Source: Mycolicibacterium duvalii (GTDB taxonomy: Bacteria > Actinomycetota > Actinomycetes > Mycobacteriales > Mycobacteriaceae). From it: 64,000 nucleotides of DNA. Shown here in pieces: positions 27,942-37,200 of the stretch. Position 1 is the first letter of the stretch. Every line of letters begins with the position of its first letter. The notes beneath the pieces are model-generated. The model saw only the letters and a list, made by a program, of their open reading frames with translations. It searched no databases and was not told the origin of the DNA. The position numbers and the translations under genes were made by a program. The stretch spans positions 186,001-250,000 of the forward strand of contig NZ_AP022563.1 in the NCBI RefSeq assembly GCF_010726645.1, given 5' to 3'.

Positions 27942-29006
27942 TCACAACCAGTCGTTGCGCCGGAACGTGCGGTACAGCGACACGCAGACCAGCACCATCA
28001 GCACCAGCACGGCGGGGTAGCCCCACGCCCATTCCAGCTCGGGCATGTGCTCGAAGTTCATCCCGTAGATTCCCGCCATCGCGGTCGGCACCGCGGCGAT
28101 GGCCACCCAGGCCGAGATCTTGCGCATGTCCAGGTTCTGCTGCAGCGCGACCTTGCCGAGCGCGGCCTGCACCAGAGAGCTGAGCAGATCGTCGTAGCCG
28201 GCGATGCGGTCGGCGGCCTTGATGGTGTGGTCGAGCACGTCGCCCATGTAGCGGCGGATCTCCACGTTGATCAGGTCGGCGTGCTCGGCGCCGATGCGCT
28301 GCAGGTCGGTGGCCAGCGGGCCGACGGCCCGGCGCATCTCGAGGACCTCCCGCTTGAGCAGGTAGATGCTCTCGATGTTGGTCTGCGAACGCGGCGAGAA
28401 GATGTTCTCCTCCATCACGTCGATGTCACCCTCGATGAGCTCGGTGACGTCGAGGTAGCTGTCGACGACGCTGTCGGCGATCGCGTGCATGACGGAGTAG
28501 GGGCCGAGCTCCAGTGTGGACGGGGATGCCTCGAGGCGTTTGCGCACCCCGGCCAGGCCGCTGTGGTCCCCGTGGCGCACGGTGACGACGAAGTCGGGTC
28601 CGACGAAGATCATGATCTCGCCGGTCTCGACGATCTCGCGCGCCTTGGCCATGGATTCGTGCTCGACGTAGGTCACCGTCTTGAGCACCAGGAACAACGT
28701 GTCGTCGTAGCGTTCGAGTTTGGGGCGCTGGTGGGCGTGCACCGCATCCTCGACGGCGAGCCGATGCAGCGAGTACACCTCGGCGACGGCCTGCATCTGC
28801 TGTTCGTCGGGTTCGTGCAAGCCGATCCACACGAAGGCGTCGCGGCCGGCGGCCTCGATCTCGCGGACCTTGTCCAGCGCGTCGCGGTGGGTGTAGCGGC
28901 CCGGTATCCGGGCGCCGTCGCTGTAGACGCCGCAGTCCACCACCGCGTCGGTCACGCCGACGTCGGAGGCGCGGTGCTCGCGCGATCGGGTCCGAAACGA
29001 CGGCAT
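27942..29006 (-). CDS. corA: CorA-type magnesium/cobalt channel
   Basis: 354 residues. The long cytosolic N-terminal domain ends in the conserved pair of C-terminal membrane helices, with the YGMN signature (IYGMNFEHMPELEWAWGYPA) at the pore mouth and a basic RTFRRNDWL tail. The pentamer admits Mg2+ by membrane potential. Equivalent of Rv1239c (366 residues). The 115 bp between it and the divergent malic-enzyme gene holds both promoters. No Mg-riboswitch-like structure was recognised there. Confidence 0.94.
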   Translation of the reverse strand: MPSFRTRSREHRASDVGVTDAVVDCGVYSDGARIPGRYTHRDALDKVREIEAAGRDAFVWIGLHEPDEQQMQAVAEVYSLHRLAVEDAVHAHQRPKLERYDDTLFLVLKTVTYVEHESMAKAREIVETGEIMIFVGPDFVVTVRHGDHSGLAGVRKRLEASPSTLELGPYSVMHAIADSVVDSYLDVTELIEGDIDVMEENIFSPRSQTNIESIYLLKREVLEMRRAVGPLATDLQRIGAEHADLINVEIRRYMGDVLDHTIKAADRIAGYDDLLSSLVQAALGKVALQQNLDMRKISAWVAIAAVPTAMAGIYGMNFEHMPELEWAWGYPAVLVLMVLVCVSLYRTFRRNDWL

Positions 29007-29121
29007 CGATTCTCCCTCCCGCCCGGATATACCGGGATGCTACGCGTCTCACCTCGCCGTACCGGCTCACGGCGGGGGAACCGAGCGTTGTGAGAAATCC
29101 CTGTGGACTACCCTGACGGCC

Positions 29122-30333
29122 GTGGTTGAAGAAGCAGCTGTGTCCTCGCCCGAGTCGTCCTCGTCGACGCGGACCCCGCAGGTTGTCGTCGAGGACAGCG
29201 AGATCTTCGACTCGCACGAGGGTGGCAAGCTCTCGGTCGAGCTGAAGTATCCGCTGGACACCCAGCGTGCGCTGTCGATCGCGTACACCCCGGGGGTCGC
29301 GCAGGTCAGCCGGGCCATCGCCACCGATCGCACGCTGGCGGCCAAGTACACGTGGGCGCACCGACTGGTGGCCGTGGTCAGCGACGGCAGTGCCGTGCTT
29401 GGTCTCGGCGACATCGGGGCCGCCGCGTCACTGCCGGTGATGGAGGGCAAGAGCGCGCTGTTCAAAGCCTTCGCCGGGCTGGATTCCATCCCGATCGTGC
29501 TGGACACCAAGGACCCCGACGAGATCGTCGAGACGTTGATCCGGCTGCGCCCGACGTTCGGTGCGGTCAACCTGGAGGACATCTCCGCGCCGCGCTGCTT
29601 CGAGATCGAGCGCCGCGTCATCGAAGCTCTGGACTGCCCGGTCATGCACGACGACCAGCACGGCACCGCCATCGTGGTGCTCGCCGCGCTGACCGGCGCG
29701 TGCACGGTGCTCGACCGCGACATGAGCGCGCTTCGGGTGGTGGTCTCGGGCGCCGGCGCGGCCGGTGTGGCCTGCACCAACATCCTGCTGGCCAAGGGCA
29801 TCAAGGACATCACCGTCCTCGACTCCAAGGGCATCATCGGCGCCGACCGCACCGACCTCAACCCGTTCAAGGCCGAATTGGCCGAGCGCACCAACCCGAG
29901 TGGGCGCACCGGCGGTCTGGCCGAGGCGCTCGACGGCGCCGACATGTTCCTCGGCCTGTCGGCCGGAGTGGTGCCCGAGGAACTCATCGCGACGATGGCG
30001 CCCAACGGCATCGTGTTCGCGCTGTCGAATCCCGACCCCGAGATCCACCCCGATGCTGCGCGCAAGCACGCCGCGGTGGTGGCCACGGGTCGCAGCGACT
30101 TCCCGAACCAGATCAACAACGTCCTGGCCTTCCCCGGCGTGTTCCGGGGTGCGCTCGACGCGCATGCCCGCCGCATCACCGAGAAGATGAAGGTGGCTGC
30201 CGCGGAAGCGATTTTCTCCGTCGTCGGCGATGATCTGGCCGTCGACCACATCGTGCCCTCCGCGCTGGACCCAAGGGTGGGTCCCGCGGTCGCGGCGGCG
30301 GTGGCCGCAGCAGCGCAGGAACCGGTCGGCTGA
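29122..30333 (+). CDS. Malic enzyme (NAD(P)-dependent, short bacterial type)
   Basis: 403 residues. The malic N-domain shows YTPGVAQVSRAIA and the catalytic lysine region MEGKSALFKAFAGLDSIP. The metal-site VNLEDISAPRCFEIE and CPVMHDDQHGTAIVVLAALT follow, then the NAD-binding VVVSGAGAAGVACTNILL. It decarboxylates malate to pyruvate and CO2. In M. tuberculosis the gene after corA is mdh (Rv1240), so this is a different malate-consuming enzyme in the same place. The first about 20 residues are Ser/Thr-rich; GTG 29140 is an alternative start. It is followed without a gap by lpqZ. Confidence 0.9.
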   Translation: MVEEAAVSSPESSSSTRTPQVVVEDSEIFDSHEGGKLSVELKYPLDTQRALSIAYTPGVAQVSRAIATDRTLAAKYTWAHRLVAVVSDGSAVLGLGDIGAAASLPVMEGKSALFKAFAGLDSIPIVLDTKDPDEIVETLIRLRPTFGAVNLEDISAPRCFEIERRVIEALDCPVMHDDQHGTAIVVLAALTGACTVLDRDMSALRVVVSGAGAAGVACTNILLAKGIKDITVLDSKGIIGADRTDLNPFKAELAERTNPSGRTGGLAEALDGADMFLGLSAGVVPEELIATMAPNGIVFALSNPDPEIHPDAARKHAAVVATGRSDFPNQINNVLAFPGVFRGALDAHARRITEKMKVAAAEAIFSVVGDDLAVDHIVPSALDPRVGPAVAAAVAAAAQEPVG

Positions 30334-31196
30334 CCCGCATCGCGGGGCGGCGACGAGCGTGGCGGTGGATCGCCGCGCTGATCGCGACGGTTGCGCTGGC
30401 TGGATGCGGCGGAGCGCCGCCCCCGCCCTCGATCCCGGTGGCCGCCACGGCGGATTCCGAAGCGCAGCTCGTGGCACACCTGTATGTCGCGGCGTTGCGC
30501 TATTACGGCCACCCCGCACACGTGCAGACCGCCGATGATCCGTTGAAGCAGTTGGATTCCGGGGAGGCGACGGTGGCACCGGGTTTCACCGGCGAACTGC
30601 TGGAACGGTTCGATCCCACCGCGACGGTGCGCGCCGCCGCCCAGGTGTACCGAAAGTTGTTGTCGACGCTGCCCGAAGGCATTGCCGCGGGCGACTACAC
30701 CACCGCCGCGGAGGACAAGCCGGCGATCGCGGTCACCGAGCAGACTGCCGACGCCTGGGCCGGGCGTGATCTCCGGACGTTCGCGCGCCGCTGCGCGGAG
30801 GTGACCGTCGGCGCCGTCTCCGATGTGCGCACGCCGGCGCGGGTCGGTACCTGCAGGGTGCCCGGGGGGCCGCGTTTCGGCGAGGCCTCAGCGCTGTTCG
30901 CCGCACTGGAGTCCGCGCAGGTGCAGGCCGCGTGGACCACGACGGCGGCTCCGGGGGTCCCGTCGGACGTGGTGGTGCTCGCCGACGATCACTCGCTGAT
31001 CCGGGCCGAGAACCTGGTGCCGCTGTACCGGCGCAACGAGTTGAGCGAGACCCAGGTGCTCGCGCTCAACGAGATCGCCGGCGTGCTGGACACCGGGTCG
31101 CTGGCCGACATGCGGCGGCAGGTCGCCGAGGGCACCGATCCCGGCCTGGTGGCCGACGGATGGCTGCAGGCCCATCCGCTCGGGGTGGGCAGCTAG
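30330..31196 (+). CDS. lpqZ: Lipoprotein LpqZ, osmoprotectant-binding-like, probable CTG start
   Basis: About 288 residues if read from the CTG at 30330. The first canonical in-frame start, ATG 30438, would delete the whole signal peptide and lipobox. The upstream codons encode an Arg-rich n-region and WIAALIATVALAGCGG, a clear lipobox (LAGC). The CTG overlaps the malic-enzyme TGA and has AGGAA 9 bp upstream. No ATG or GTG exists in this frame between. The body (QLVAHLYVAALRYYGHPAHV, VPLYRRNELSETQVLALNEI) is the OpuAC/ProX-like substrate-binding family of LpqZ (Rv1244). A sequencing error is the alternative explanation for the start. Confidence 0.78.
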   Translation: MTRIAGRRRAWRWIAALIATVALAGCGGAPPPPSIPVAATADSEAQLVAHLYVAALRYYGHPAHVQTADDPLKQLDSGEATVAPGFTGELLERFDPTATVRAAAQVYRKLLSTLPEGIAAGDYTTAAEDKPAIAVTEQTADAWAGRDLRTFARRCAEVTVGAVSDVRTPARVGTCRVPGGPRFGEASALFAALESAQVQAAWTTTAAPGVPSDVVVLADDHSLIRAENLVPLYRRNELSETQVLALNEIAGVLDTGSLADMRRQVAEGTDPGLVADGWLQAHPLGVGS

Positions 31197-31200
31197 CGCG

Positions 31201-32034
31201 TCACCGCCGCGGACGGTGGTTGGCGCGGGCCAGGATCTTGGGCAGCATGCGCTGGATGCCCGATCCGGTGATCCGGGTGACGGCTTCGAACGCCCGCGCG
31301 TCGTTGCCGATCAGCACGCGCCGCTTGTTGCGGCGCACGCCCTCGAGGATGACGCGCGCGGCCTCGTCCGGGGTGGTCCTGGCCATCTGCGTGTCGAACT
31401 CGTGGGCGAGTTCCTTCGGGTCCAGTCCCTCGGCGGCGGTGGCGTTGCGGGCGATGGCGGTCTTGATGCCGCCGGGGTGCACACAGGTCACCTTGACCGG
31501 GTGACCGGTCAACGCCATCTCCTGGGCGAGCGCCTCGGTGAACCCGCGGACCGCGAACTTCGCGGCGCAGTACGGCGCCTGGCCCGGCATGCCGAGCAAC
31601 CCGAACACACTGGAGATGTTGACGATGTGGCCGTCCCCGGACGCGATCAGGTGCGGCAGGAAGATCTTGGAGCCGTTGACCACGCCCCAGTAGTCGACGT
31701 CGAAGACCCGCTCGAGATCTTTGAACTCGGTGACCTCGATGTCACCGGTGTAGGCGATGCCGGCGTTGTTGTAGATCTGGTTGACCTTGCCGAAGTGCTT
31801 GACGACCTCGTCGGCGTAGGCCTCGAACGCCGCGCGTTCGGTCACGTCCAGCCGGTCGGATTTGACGTTGACGCCAAGGGCTTTGAGCTGAGCCTCGGTG
31901 GCAGCGAGCCCCTCGGTGTCGACGTCGCAGATCGCCACCGACGCGCCCGCGCGGCCGAGTGCGACGGCCAGCGCCGCCCCGATCCCCGAACCGGCGCCCG
32001 TCACGACGGCCACTTTGCCGGCGAAGCCTTCCAT
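31201..32034 (-). CDS. Short-chain dehydrogenase/reductase, copy A
   Basis: 277 residues of the classical SDR fold: TGAGSGIG cofactor loop at about residue 13, NNAGIA, catalytic Ser in SSVFG and YCAAK (YxxxK). Acidic CDVD after strand 2 suggests NAD(H) preference. Equivalent of Rv1245c. The start ATG 32034 has AGGAG 5 bp upstream, which excludes the GTG at 32040. It lies 38 bp downstream of a highly similar gene, and the two appear to be an operon that arose by tandem duplication. Substrate unknown. Confidence 0.9.
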   Translation of the reverse strand: MEGFAGKVAVVTGAGSGIGAALAVALGRAGASVAICDVDTEGLAATEAQLKALGVNVKSDRLDVTERAAFEAYADEVVKHFGKVNQIYNNAGIAYTGDIEVTEFKDLERVFDVDYWGVVNGSKIFLPHLIASGDGHIVNISSVFGLLGMPGQAPYCAAKFAVRGFTEALAQEMALTGHPVKVTCVHPGGIKTAIARNATAAEGLDPKELAHEFDTQMARTTPDEAARVILEGVRRNKRRVLIGNDARAFEAVTRITGSGIQRMLPKILARANHRPRR

Positions 32035-32072
32035 AGTCACTCCTGGTCAGTCGTTCGTTCTGGTGGGTGGCG

Positions 32073-32903
32073 TCAGTGCACCGGGGGCAGGAACCGCGAG
32101 ATCGCACTGGAGAACAGCGTCTGGTACCTCGCGCCCGACAGCCGGACGAGGAAGTCGAGCACCTTGGCGTCCGGGCCGACGAGCACGCGGGCCTTCTTCT
32201 TGCGGACCCCGTCGAGGATCTCCTTGGCGGCCTTCTCCGGCGTCGTCATCGTCAGCCGCTTGTCGAAGAACGTGGTCAGATTCTCCCGGTCGACGCCGTC
32301 GGCGGCGGTCGAGTTGCGCATGATGGCGGTCTTGATGCCGCCGGGGTGCACGCTGGTCACCGCGACGGGCTGGCCGCTGATCGCCATCTCCTGATAGAGC
32401 GACTCGGTGAAGCCGCGCACCGCGAACTTCGCCGAGTTGTACGCGGCCTGGCCCGGCACCGAGAAGATGCCGAACAGACTCGACACGTTGATCACGTGGC
32501 CGTCGCCGGACGCGATGAGGTGGGGCAGGAACGCCTTGGTGCCGTTGACCACGCCCCAGAAGTCGACGTCGATGACGCGTTCGATGTCCTTGAACGGGGT
32601 CACCTCGACATCGCCCACGTAGGCGATGCCGGCGTTGTTGTAGATCTGGTTGACCTTGCCGAAGTGCTCGGCCACCGCGTCGGCGTACACCTCGAACGCC
32701 TCACGCTCGGTCACGTTGAGCCGGTCGGTCTTGACCTGCGCCCCGATGGCCTTGAGCCGGTCCTCGGTCGCGGCCAGCCCTTCGGCGTCGATGTCGCTGA
32801 TCGCCACGTGGGCGCCCGAGCGGCCCAGCTCTATCGCCAGCGCCTGACCGATGCCTGAACCGGCCCCGGTCACGACGGCCACCTTTCCGGCGAAGCCCTG
32901 CAT
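32073..32903 (-). CDS. Short-chain dehydrogenase/reductase, copy B
   Basis: 276 residues, aligned with copy A without gaps over most of its length. They share FAGKVAVVTGAGSGIG, HFGKVNQIYNNAGIAY, VHPGGIKTAI and the KFAVRGFTE segment; divergence is concentrated in the last about 60 residues. The catalytic lysine motif is YNSAK. The ATG at 32903 has AAGGAG 5 bp upstream. M. tuberculosis has a single gene here, so one copy is an addition in this lineage or a loss there. Substrate unknown. Confidence 0.9.
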   Translation of the reverse strand: MQGFAGKVAVVTGAGSGIGQALAIELGRSGAHVAISDIDAEGLAATEDRLKAIGAQVKTDRLNVTEREAFEVYADAVAEHFGKVNQIYNNAGIAYVGDVEVTPFKDIERVIDVDFWGVVNGTKAFLPHLIASGDGHVINVSSLFGIFSVPGQAAYNSAKFAVRGFTESLYQEMAISGQPVAVTSVHPGGIKTAIMRNSTAADGVDRENLTTFFDKRLTMTTPEKAAKEILDGVRKKKARVLVGPDAKVLDFLVRLSGARYQTLFSSAISRFLPPVH

Positions 32904-33026
32904 ATCCACTCCTTGCTCACGGTCGACTCGTGTCGAGGTTAGTCGTTACCTGCGGTCCCGCGTAAATCAGGGCGGCGCGTTGGCCGCCGGCGTAATGCAC
33001 GGAGGGCCGCGGACGACAGACACAGC

Positions 33027-33383
33027 ATGAACCTGACGTACTTGGCGGTGGTGGGACTGGTCGCCTCGGCGATGACGGCCGGCGCCGTGCTCACCGCGGC
33101 ACCTGCGCAGGCCGACACCGGAGCCGACGTGTTCCTGGCCGCGCTGCGCGACTCCGGCATCGACATCGTCGATGACGCCGCCGCGGTGCGGGTGGGCCAG
33201 TCGGTGTGCCCCCTGCTGGTCGAGCCCGGCCAGAACGCCGCCAACGTCGCCGCCGAGGTGGCCGACGCGCTGGGCCGACCGCTCGGGCCGGCCACGATCT
33301 TCACCGGCCTGGCCATCCAGATCTTCTGCCCCCGCGCGGTTACCGCGTTGACCGACGGCCGCCCTTTCTCGTTCTTCGGCTGA
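33027..33383 (+). CDS. Small secreted DUF732 protein
   Basis: 118 residues. A cleavable signal peptide (hydrophobic VVGLVASAMTAGAVLTAAPAQA) is followed by the mycobacterial DUF732 domain, with two conserved cysteines (VGQSVCPLL and IFCPRAV) and a central DADxF-like segment (ADVFLAALRDSGIDIVDDAA). DUF732 proteins are small exported proteins, numerous in mycobacteria, with no agreed function. The gene stands alone between the SDR pair (divergent, 123 bp) and the MerR gene (convergent, 9 bp). Confidence 0.85.
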   Translation: MNLTYLAVVGLVASAMTAGAVLTAAPAQADTGADVFLAALRDSGIDIVDDAAAVRVGQSVCPLLVEPGQNAANVAAEVADALGRPLGPATIFTGLAIQIFCPRAVTALTDGRPFSFFG

Positions 33384-33392
33384 TCGCCGACG

Positions 33393-34160
33393 TCACCGAT
33401 CGGCCCGATCGGCGTTGGCGTGGATCGCCGCGCGGCAGTAGGCGGCCAAACCCGGCAGCCCGAATGACTCGTCGTAGGTGGCGACGTACCTCGGGTCGCT
33501 GACGTACATGTCACCCAGATTGCGGTGGAAAGCCGGCGGACAATCGTAAAACCAGCGGTTCACGTGCAGGCGGTGCTGCTCTGCGGCGTTCATCGCCTCG
33601 TCCGAGTCGGCCGGCAGCCCTGCGCGGAACGCATCGGAGAGGGCCTTCTCCACGGCTTCGCCCTCGGCCTTGATGCGGACCCACTCGTCCTTGCCGTACG
33701 TCTTCGCCCGGCGCTGCGACTCCTTCCACTCGTCGGTCTCGCCGAACTTCTGCTCGGCCTCCGCCTGGTAGTCGTCGAAGTCGTCGCCGAACAGTTCGCG
33801 CATGTCGTCGTCGGTCATGGGGGTGTTCGCCATGATTTTCTCCAATGCCTGATCGATTGCCTCGACGAGACCAGTGAGCTCGTCGATCCGGGACATGACG
33901 CGTTCACGCTGGCGCATCAGGTGGCTGACCTCGTCGCCTTCGTCGAGCAGGCGCGCGATCTCGTCGAGAGACAGCTCGAGTCGGCGGTACACGATGACCT
34001 GAGACAACCGCGTCAGATCGGCCGACGTGTACACCCGGTACCCCGAAGCGGCCCGCCGGCTCGGGGTCAGCAACCCGATGGCGTCGTAGTGGTGCAACGT
34101 GCGGACCGTGATGCCGAATCGCTGCGCGACTTCGCCCACGGTGAGTTCGTCCACCCACAT
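33393..34160 (-). CDS. MerR family regulator with TipAS ligand domain
   Basis: About 255 residues. The winged HTH (LTVGEVAQRFGITVRTLHHY, RVYTSADLTRLSQVIVYRRL) and dimer helix occupy the first about 120 residues. The C-terminal half matches TipAS (WVRIKAEGEAVEKAL, HRLHVNRWFYDCPPAFHRNL, RYVATYDESFGLPGLAAYCR), which traps thiopeptide and other antibiotics in TipA. The start is uncertain: ATG 34160 abuts its AGGAG, GTG 34154 has ideal spacing and GTG 34172 is also open. A MerR-type promoter lies immediately upstream, so autoactivation on drug binding is likely. Confidence 0.88.
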   Translation of the reverse strand: MWVDELTVGEVAQRFGITVRTLHHYDAIGLLTPSRRAASGYRVYTSADLTRLSQVIVYRRLELSLDEIARLLDEGDEVSHLMRQRERVMSRIDELTGLVEAIDQALEKIMANTPMTDDDMRELFGDDFDDYQAEAEQKFGETDEWKESQRRAKTYGKDEWVRIKAEGEAVEKALSDAFRAGLPADSDEAMNAAEQHRLHVNRWFYDCPPAFHRNLGDMYVSDPRYVATYDESFGLPGLAAYCRAAIHANADRADR

Positions 34161-34179
34161 CTCCTGCGTCACGTCGACC

Positions 34180-34210
34180 AGGCTGGTGCCTTACGCCGCG
34201 TGAGGGTCAA
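34180..34210 (-). promoter_or_regulatory. MerR-type promoter with 19-bp spacer and dyad operator
   Basis: On the minus strand TTGACC (34210-34205) is followed by a 19-bp spacer and a weak CAGCCT -10 (34185-34180). The spacer contains the dyad CCTCACGCGGCGTAAGG (34205-34189, 14 of 17 positions symmetric). Long spacers filled by a dyad are the mark of MerR-activated promoters, so this is probably the binding site of the TipAS-domain regulator encoded just downstream. Confidence 0.6.
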
Positions 34211-34233
34211 GTACCCGCCGGGTCGGGCACCGG

Positions 34234-37200
34234 CTAGGCGAACGCCTCGTCGATGATCTCCTGCTGTTCGACGGCGTGCACCTTCGACGAGCCCGACGAC
34301 GGTGCCGACATCGCCCGCCGGGAGATCCGCTTGATGCCGGTGAAATGGTCGGGCAGCACTTCGGGCAGCGTCAACCCGAGCGTCGGCCACGCGCCCTGAT
34401 TGGCCGGCTCCTCCTGCACCCAGAACCGCTCGTCGGCGTTGGGGTAGCGGTCGATGGTTTCGGCCAACCGGCGTCTGGGCAGCGGGGCCAACTGCTCGAG
34501 TCGCACGATCGCGACGTCGTCGCGCTCGTCCTTCTTCTTGCGCGCGGCCAGCTCGTAGTACAGCTTGCCGCTGGTCAGCAGCACCCGCGACACCTTCGAC
34601 CGGTCCCCGGTGCCGTCGGTGTAGGTGGGCTCCTCGATCACCGAGCGGAACTTGTTCTCGGTGAACTCCGTCAGATCGCTGACCGCGGCCTTGTTGCGCA
34701 GCATCGATTTCGGCGTGAACACGATCAACGGCCGGTGGATGCCGTCGAGCCCATGCCGGCGCAGCAGGTGGAAGTAGTTGGCCGGCGTGGAGGGCACCGC
34801 GATCGTCATCGAACCCTCGGCCCACAGCTGCAGGAATCGCTCGATACGGCCCGAGGTGTGGTCGGGACCCTGGCCCTCGTGACCGTGCGGCAGGAGCAGA
34901 ACCACGTCGGAGAGCTGGCCCCACTTGGCTTCGCCGGAGCTGATGAACTCGTCGATGATCGACTGCGCCCCGTTGACGAAGTCGCCGAACTGGGCCTCCC
35001 ACAGCACCAGCGCGTCGGGGTTGCCCACCGAGTAGCCGTACTCGAAGCCCACCGCCGCGAACTCCGACAGCGCCGAGTCGTACACCATGAACTTGCCGCC
35101 GGTCGGGTTGCCGTCGGCGTCGGTGGTGAGCAGCTGCAGCGGTGTGAACTCGACGCCGGTCTTGCGGTCGATGATCACCGAGTGCCGCTGGGTGAACGTG
35201 CCGCGGCGGGTGTCCTGACCGGTCAGCCGGATGGTGCGGCCCTCGGCCAGGAACGAGCCCAGGGCCAGCAGCTCGGCGAAGGCCCAGTCCACCTTGCCCT
35301 CGTAGGCCATCTCGCGGCGCTTCTCGAGCACCGGTTTGACCCGCGGGTGCACGCTGAAGTCCTCCGGGAAGGACAGATGGGCATCGCCGATGCGCTGCAG
35401 TAGCGCCTTCTCCACCGCGGTCTTCATGCCGGCCGGCACCATCTGGTCGGACTCCACCGAACTGCTCGGCCCGATCGCGTGCTTCTCCAGCTCGCGCACC
35501 TCGTTGAAGACGTTCTCGAGCTGCCCCTGGTAGTCGCGCAGCGCGTCTTCGGCTTCCTTCATGGAGATGTCGCCGCGGCCGATCAGCGCTTCGGTGTAGG
35601 TCTTGCGGACGCCGCGTTTGGTGTCGATGACGTCGTACATCGTCGGCTGGGTCATCGAGGGGTCGTCGCCCTCGTTGTGGCCCCGCCTGCGGTAGCAGAG
35701 CATGTCGATGACGACGTCCTTCTTGAACTTCTGCCGGAAGTCGACGGCCAGTTTGGCCACCCAGACGCAGGCCTCGGGGTCGTCGCCGTTGACGTGGAAG
35801 ATCGGCGCGCCGATCATCTTCGCGACGTCGGTGCAGTACTCCGAGGACCGCGAGTCGGTCGGTGACGTGGTGAACCCGATCTGGTTGTTGACGATGATGT
35901 GGATGGTGCCGCCGGTGCGGTAACCGCGCAGCAGCGCCAGGTTCAGCGTCTCGGCCACCACACCCTGACCGGCGAAGGCCGCGTCGCCGTGCAGCATCAT
36001 CGGCACGACCGGGAAGTCGCCGGACTCCTCGGCGTCGGTGTCGCCGTCCTCGATGAGGTCCTGCTTGGCGCGCACCAGGCCCTCCAGCACCGGGTCCACC
36101 GCTTCCAGGTGGCTGGGATTGGCCACCAGCGACACCGAGATGTCGTTGTCACCGAACATCTGGATGTAGGTGCCGTTGGCGCCGAGGTGGTACTTCACGT
36201 CGCCGGAACCGTGGGCCTGCGACGGGTTCAGGTTGCCCTCGAACTCGGTGAAGATCTGCTTGTACGGCTTGCCGACGATGTTGGCCAGTACGTTGAGGCG
36301 GCCGCGGTGGGGCATCCCGATGACGACCTCGTCGAGGGCGTGCTCGGCGCACTGGTCGATCGCGGCATCCATCATCGGGATGACCGTCTCCGCGCCCTCC
36401 AGCGAGAACCGTTTCTGCCCAACGTATTTCGTCTGCAAGAAGGTCTCGAAGGCTTCGGCGGCGTTCAGCTTGCTCAGGATGTACTTCTGCTGGGCGACGG
36501 TCGGCTTCTCGTGCTTGATCTCAACACGGTCCTGCAGCCATTGCTGCTGCTCGGGCTCGAGGATGTGGGTGTACTCCACGCCGATGTGCCGGCAGTACGC
36601 GTCGCGCAGCAGGCCGAGGATGTCGCGCAGCTTCTTGTACTGCGCCCCGGCGAAGCCGTTGACCTTGAATTCCCGGTCGAGGTCCCACAGCGTCAGGCCG
36701 TGGGTGTTGACGTCGAGGTCGGGGTGGCTGCGGAAGCGGGTGTTGTCCAGCCGCAGCGGGTCGATGTCGGCCATCAGGTGACCGCGGTTGCGGTACGCCG
36801 CGATCAGCTCGATGACGCGGGCGTTCTTGTCCTCGATGGAGTCCGGGTTGTCGATCCGCCAGCGCACCGGTTCGTAGGGGATCCCGAGCTCGCGGAAGAT
36901 CTCGTCGTAGAACTCGTCGTCGAGCAGTAGCTGGTGGATGGTGCGCAGGAAGTCGCCGGACTCCGCGCCCTGGATGATGCGGTGGTCGTAGGTGGACGTC
37001 AGCGTCATCAACTTGCCGACGCCGAGCTCGGCGATGCGCTCCTCGCTGGCGCCCTGGAACTCCGCCGGGTACTCCATGGCTCCGGCGCCGATGATCGCGC
37101 CCTGGCCCTGCATCAGTCGCGGCACCGAGTGCACGGTGCCGATGGTGCCGGGGTTGGTCAGCGAAATCGTCACGCCGCCAAAATCTTCGGCGGTCAGCTT

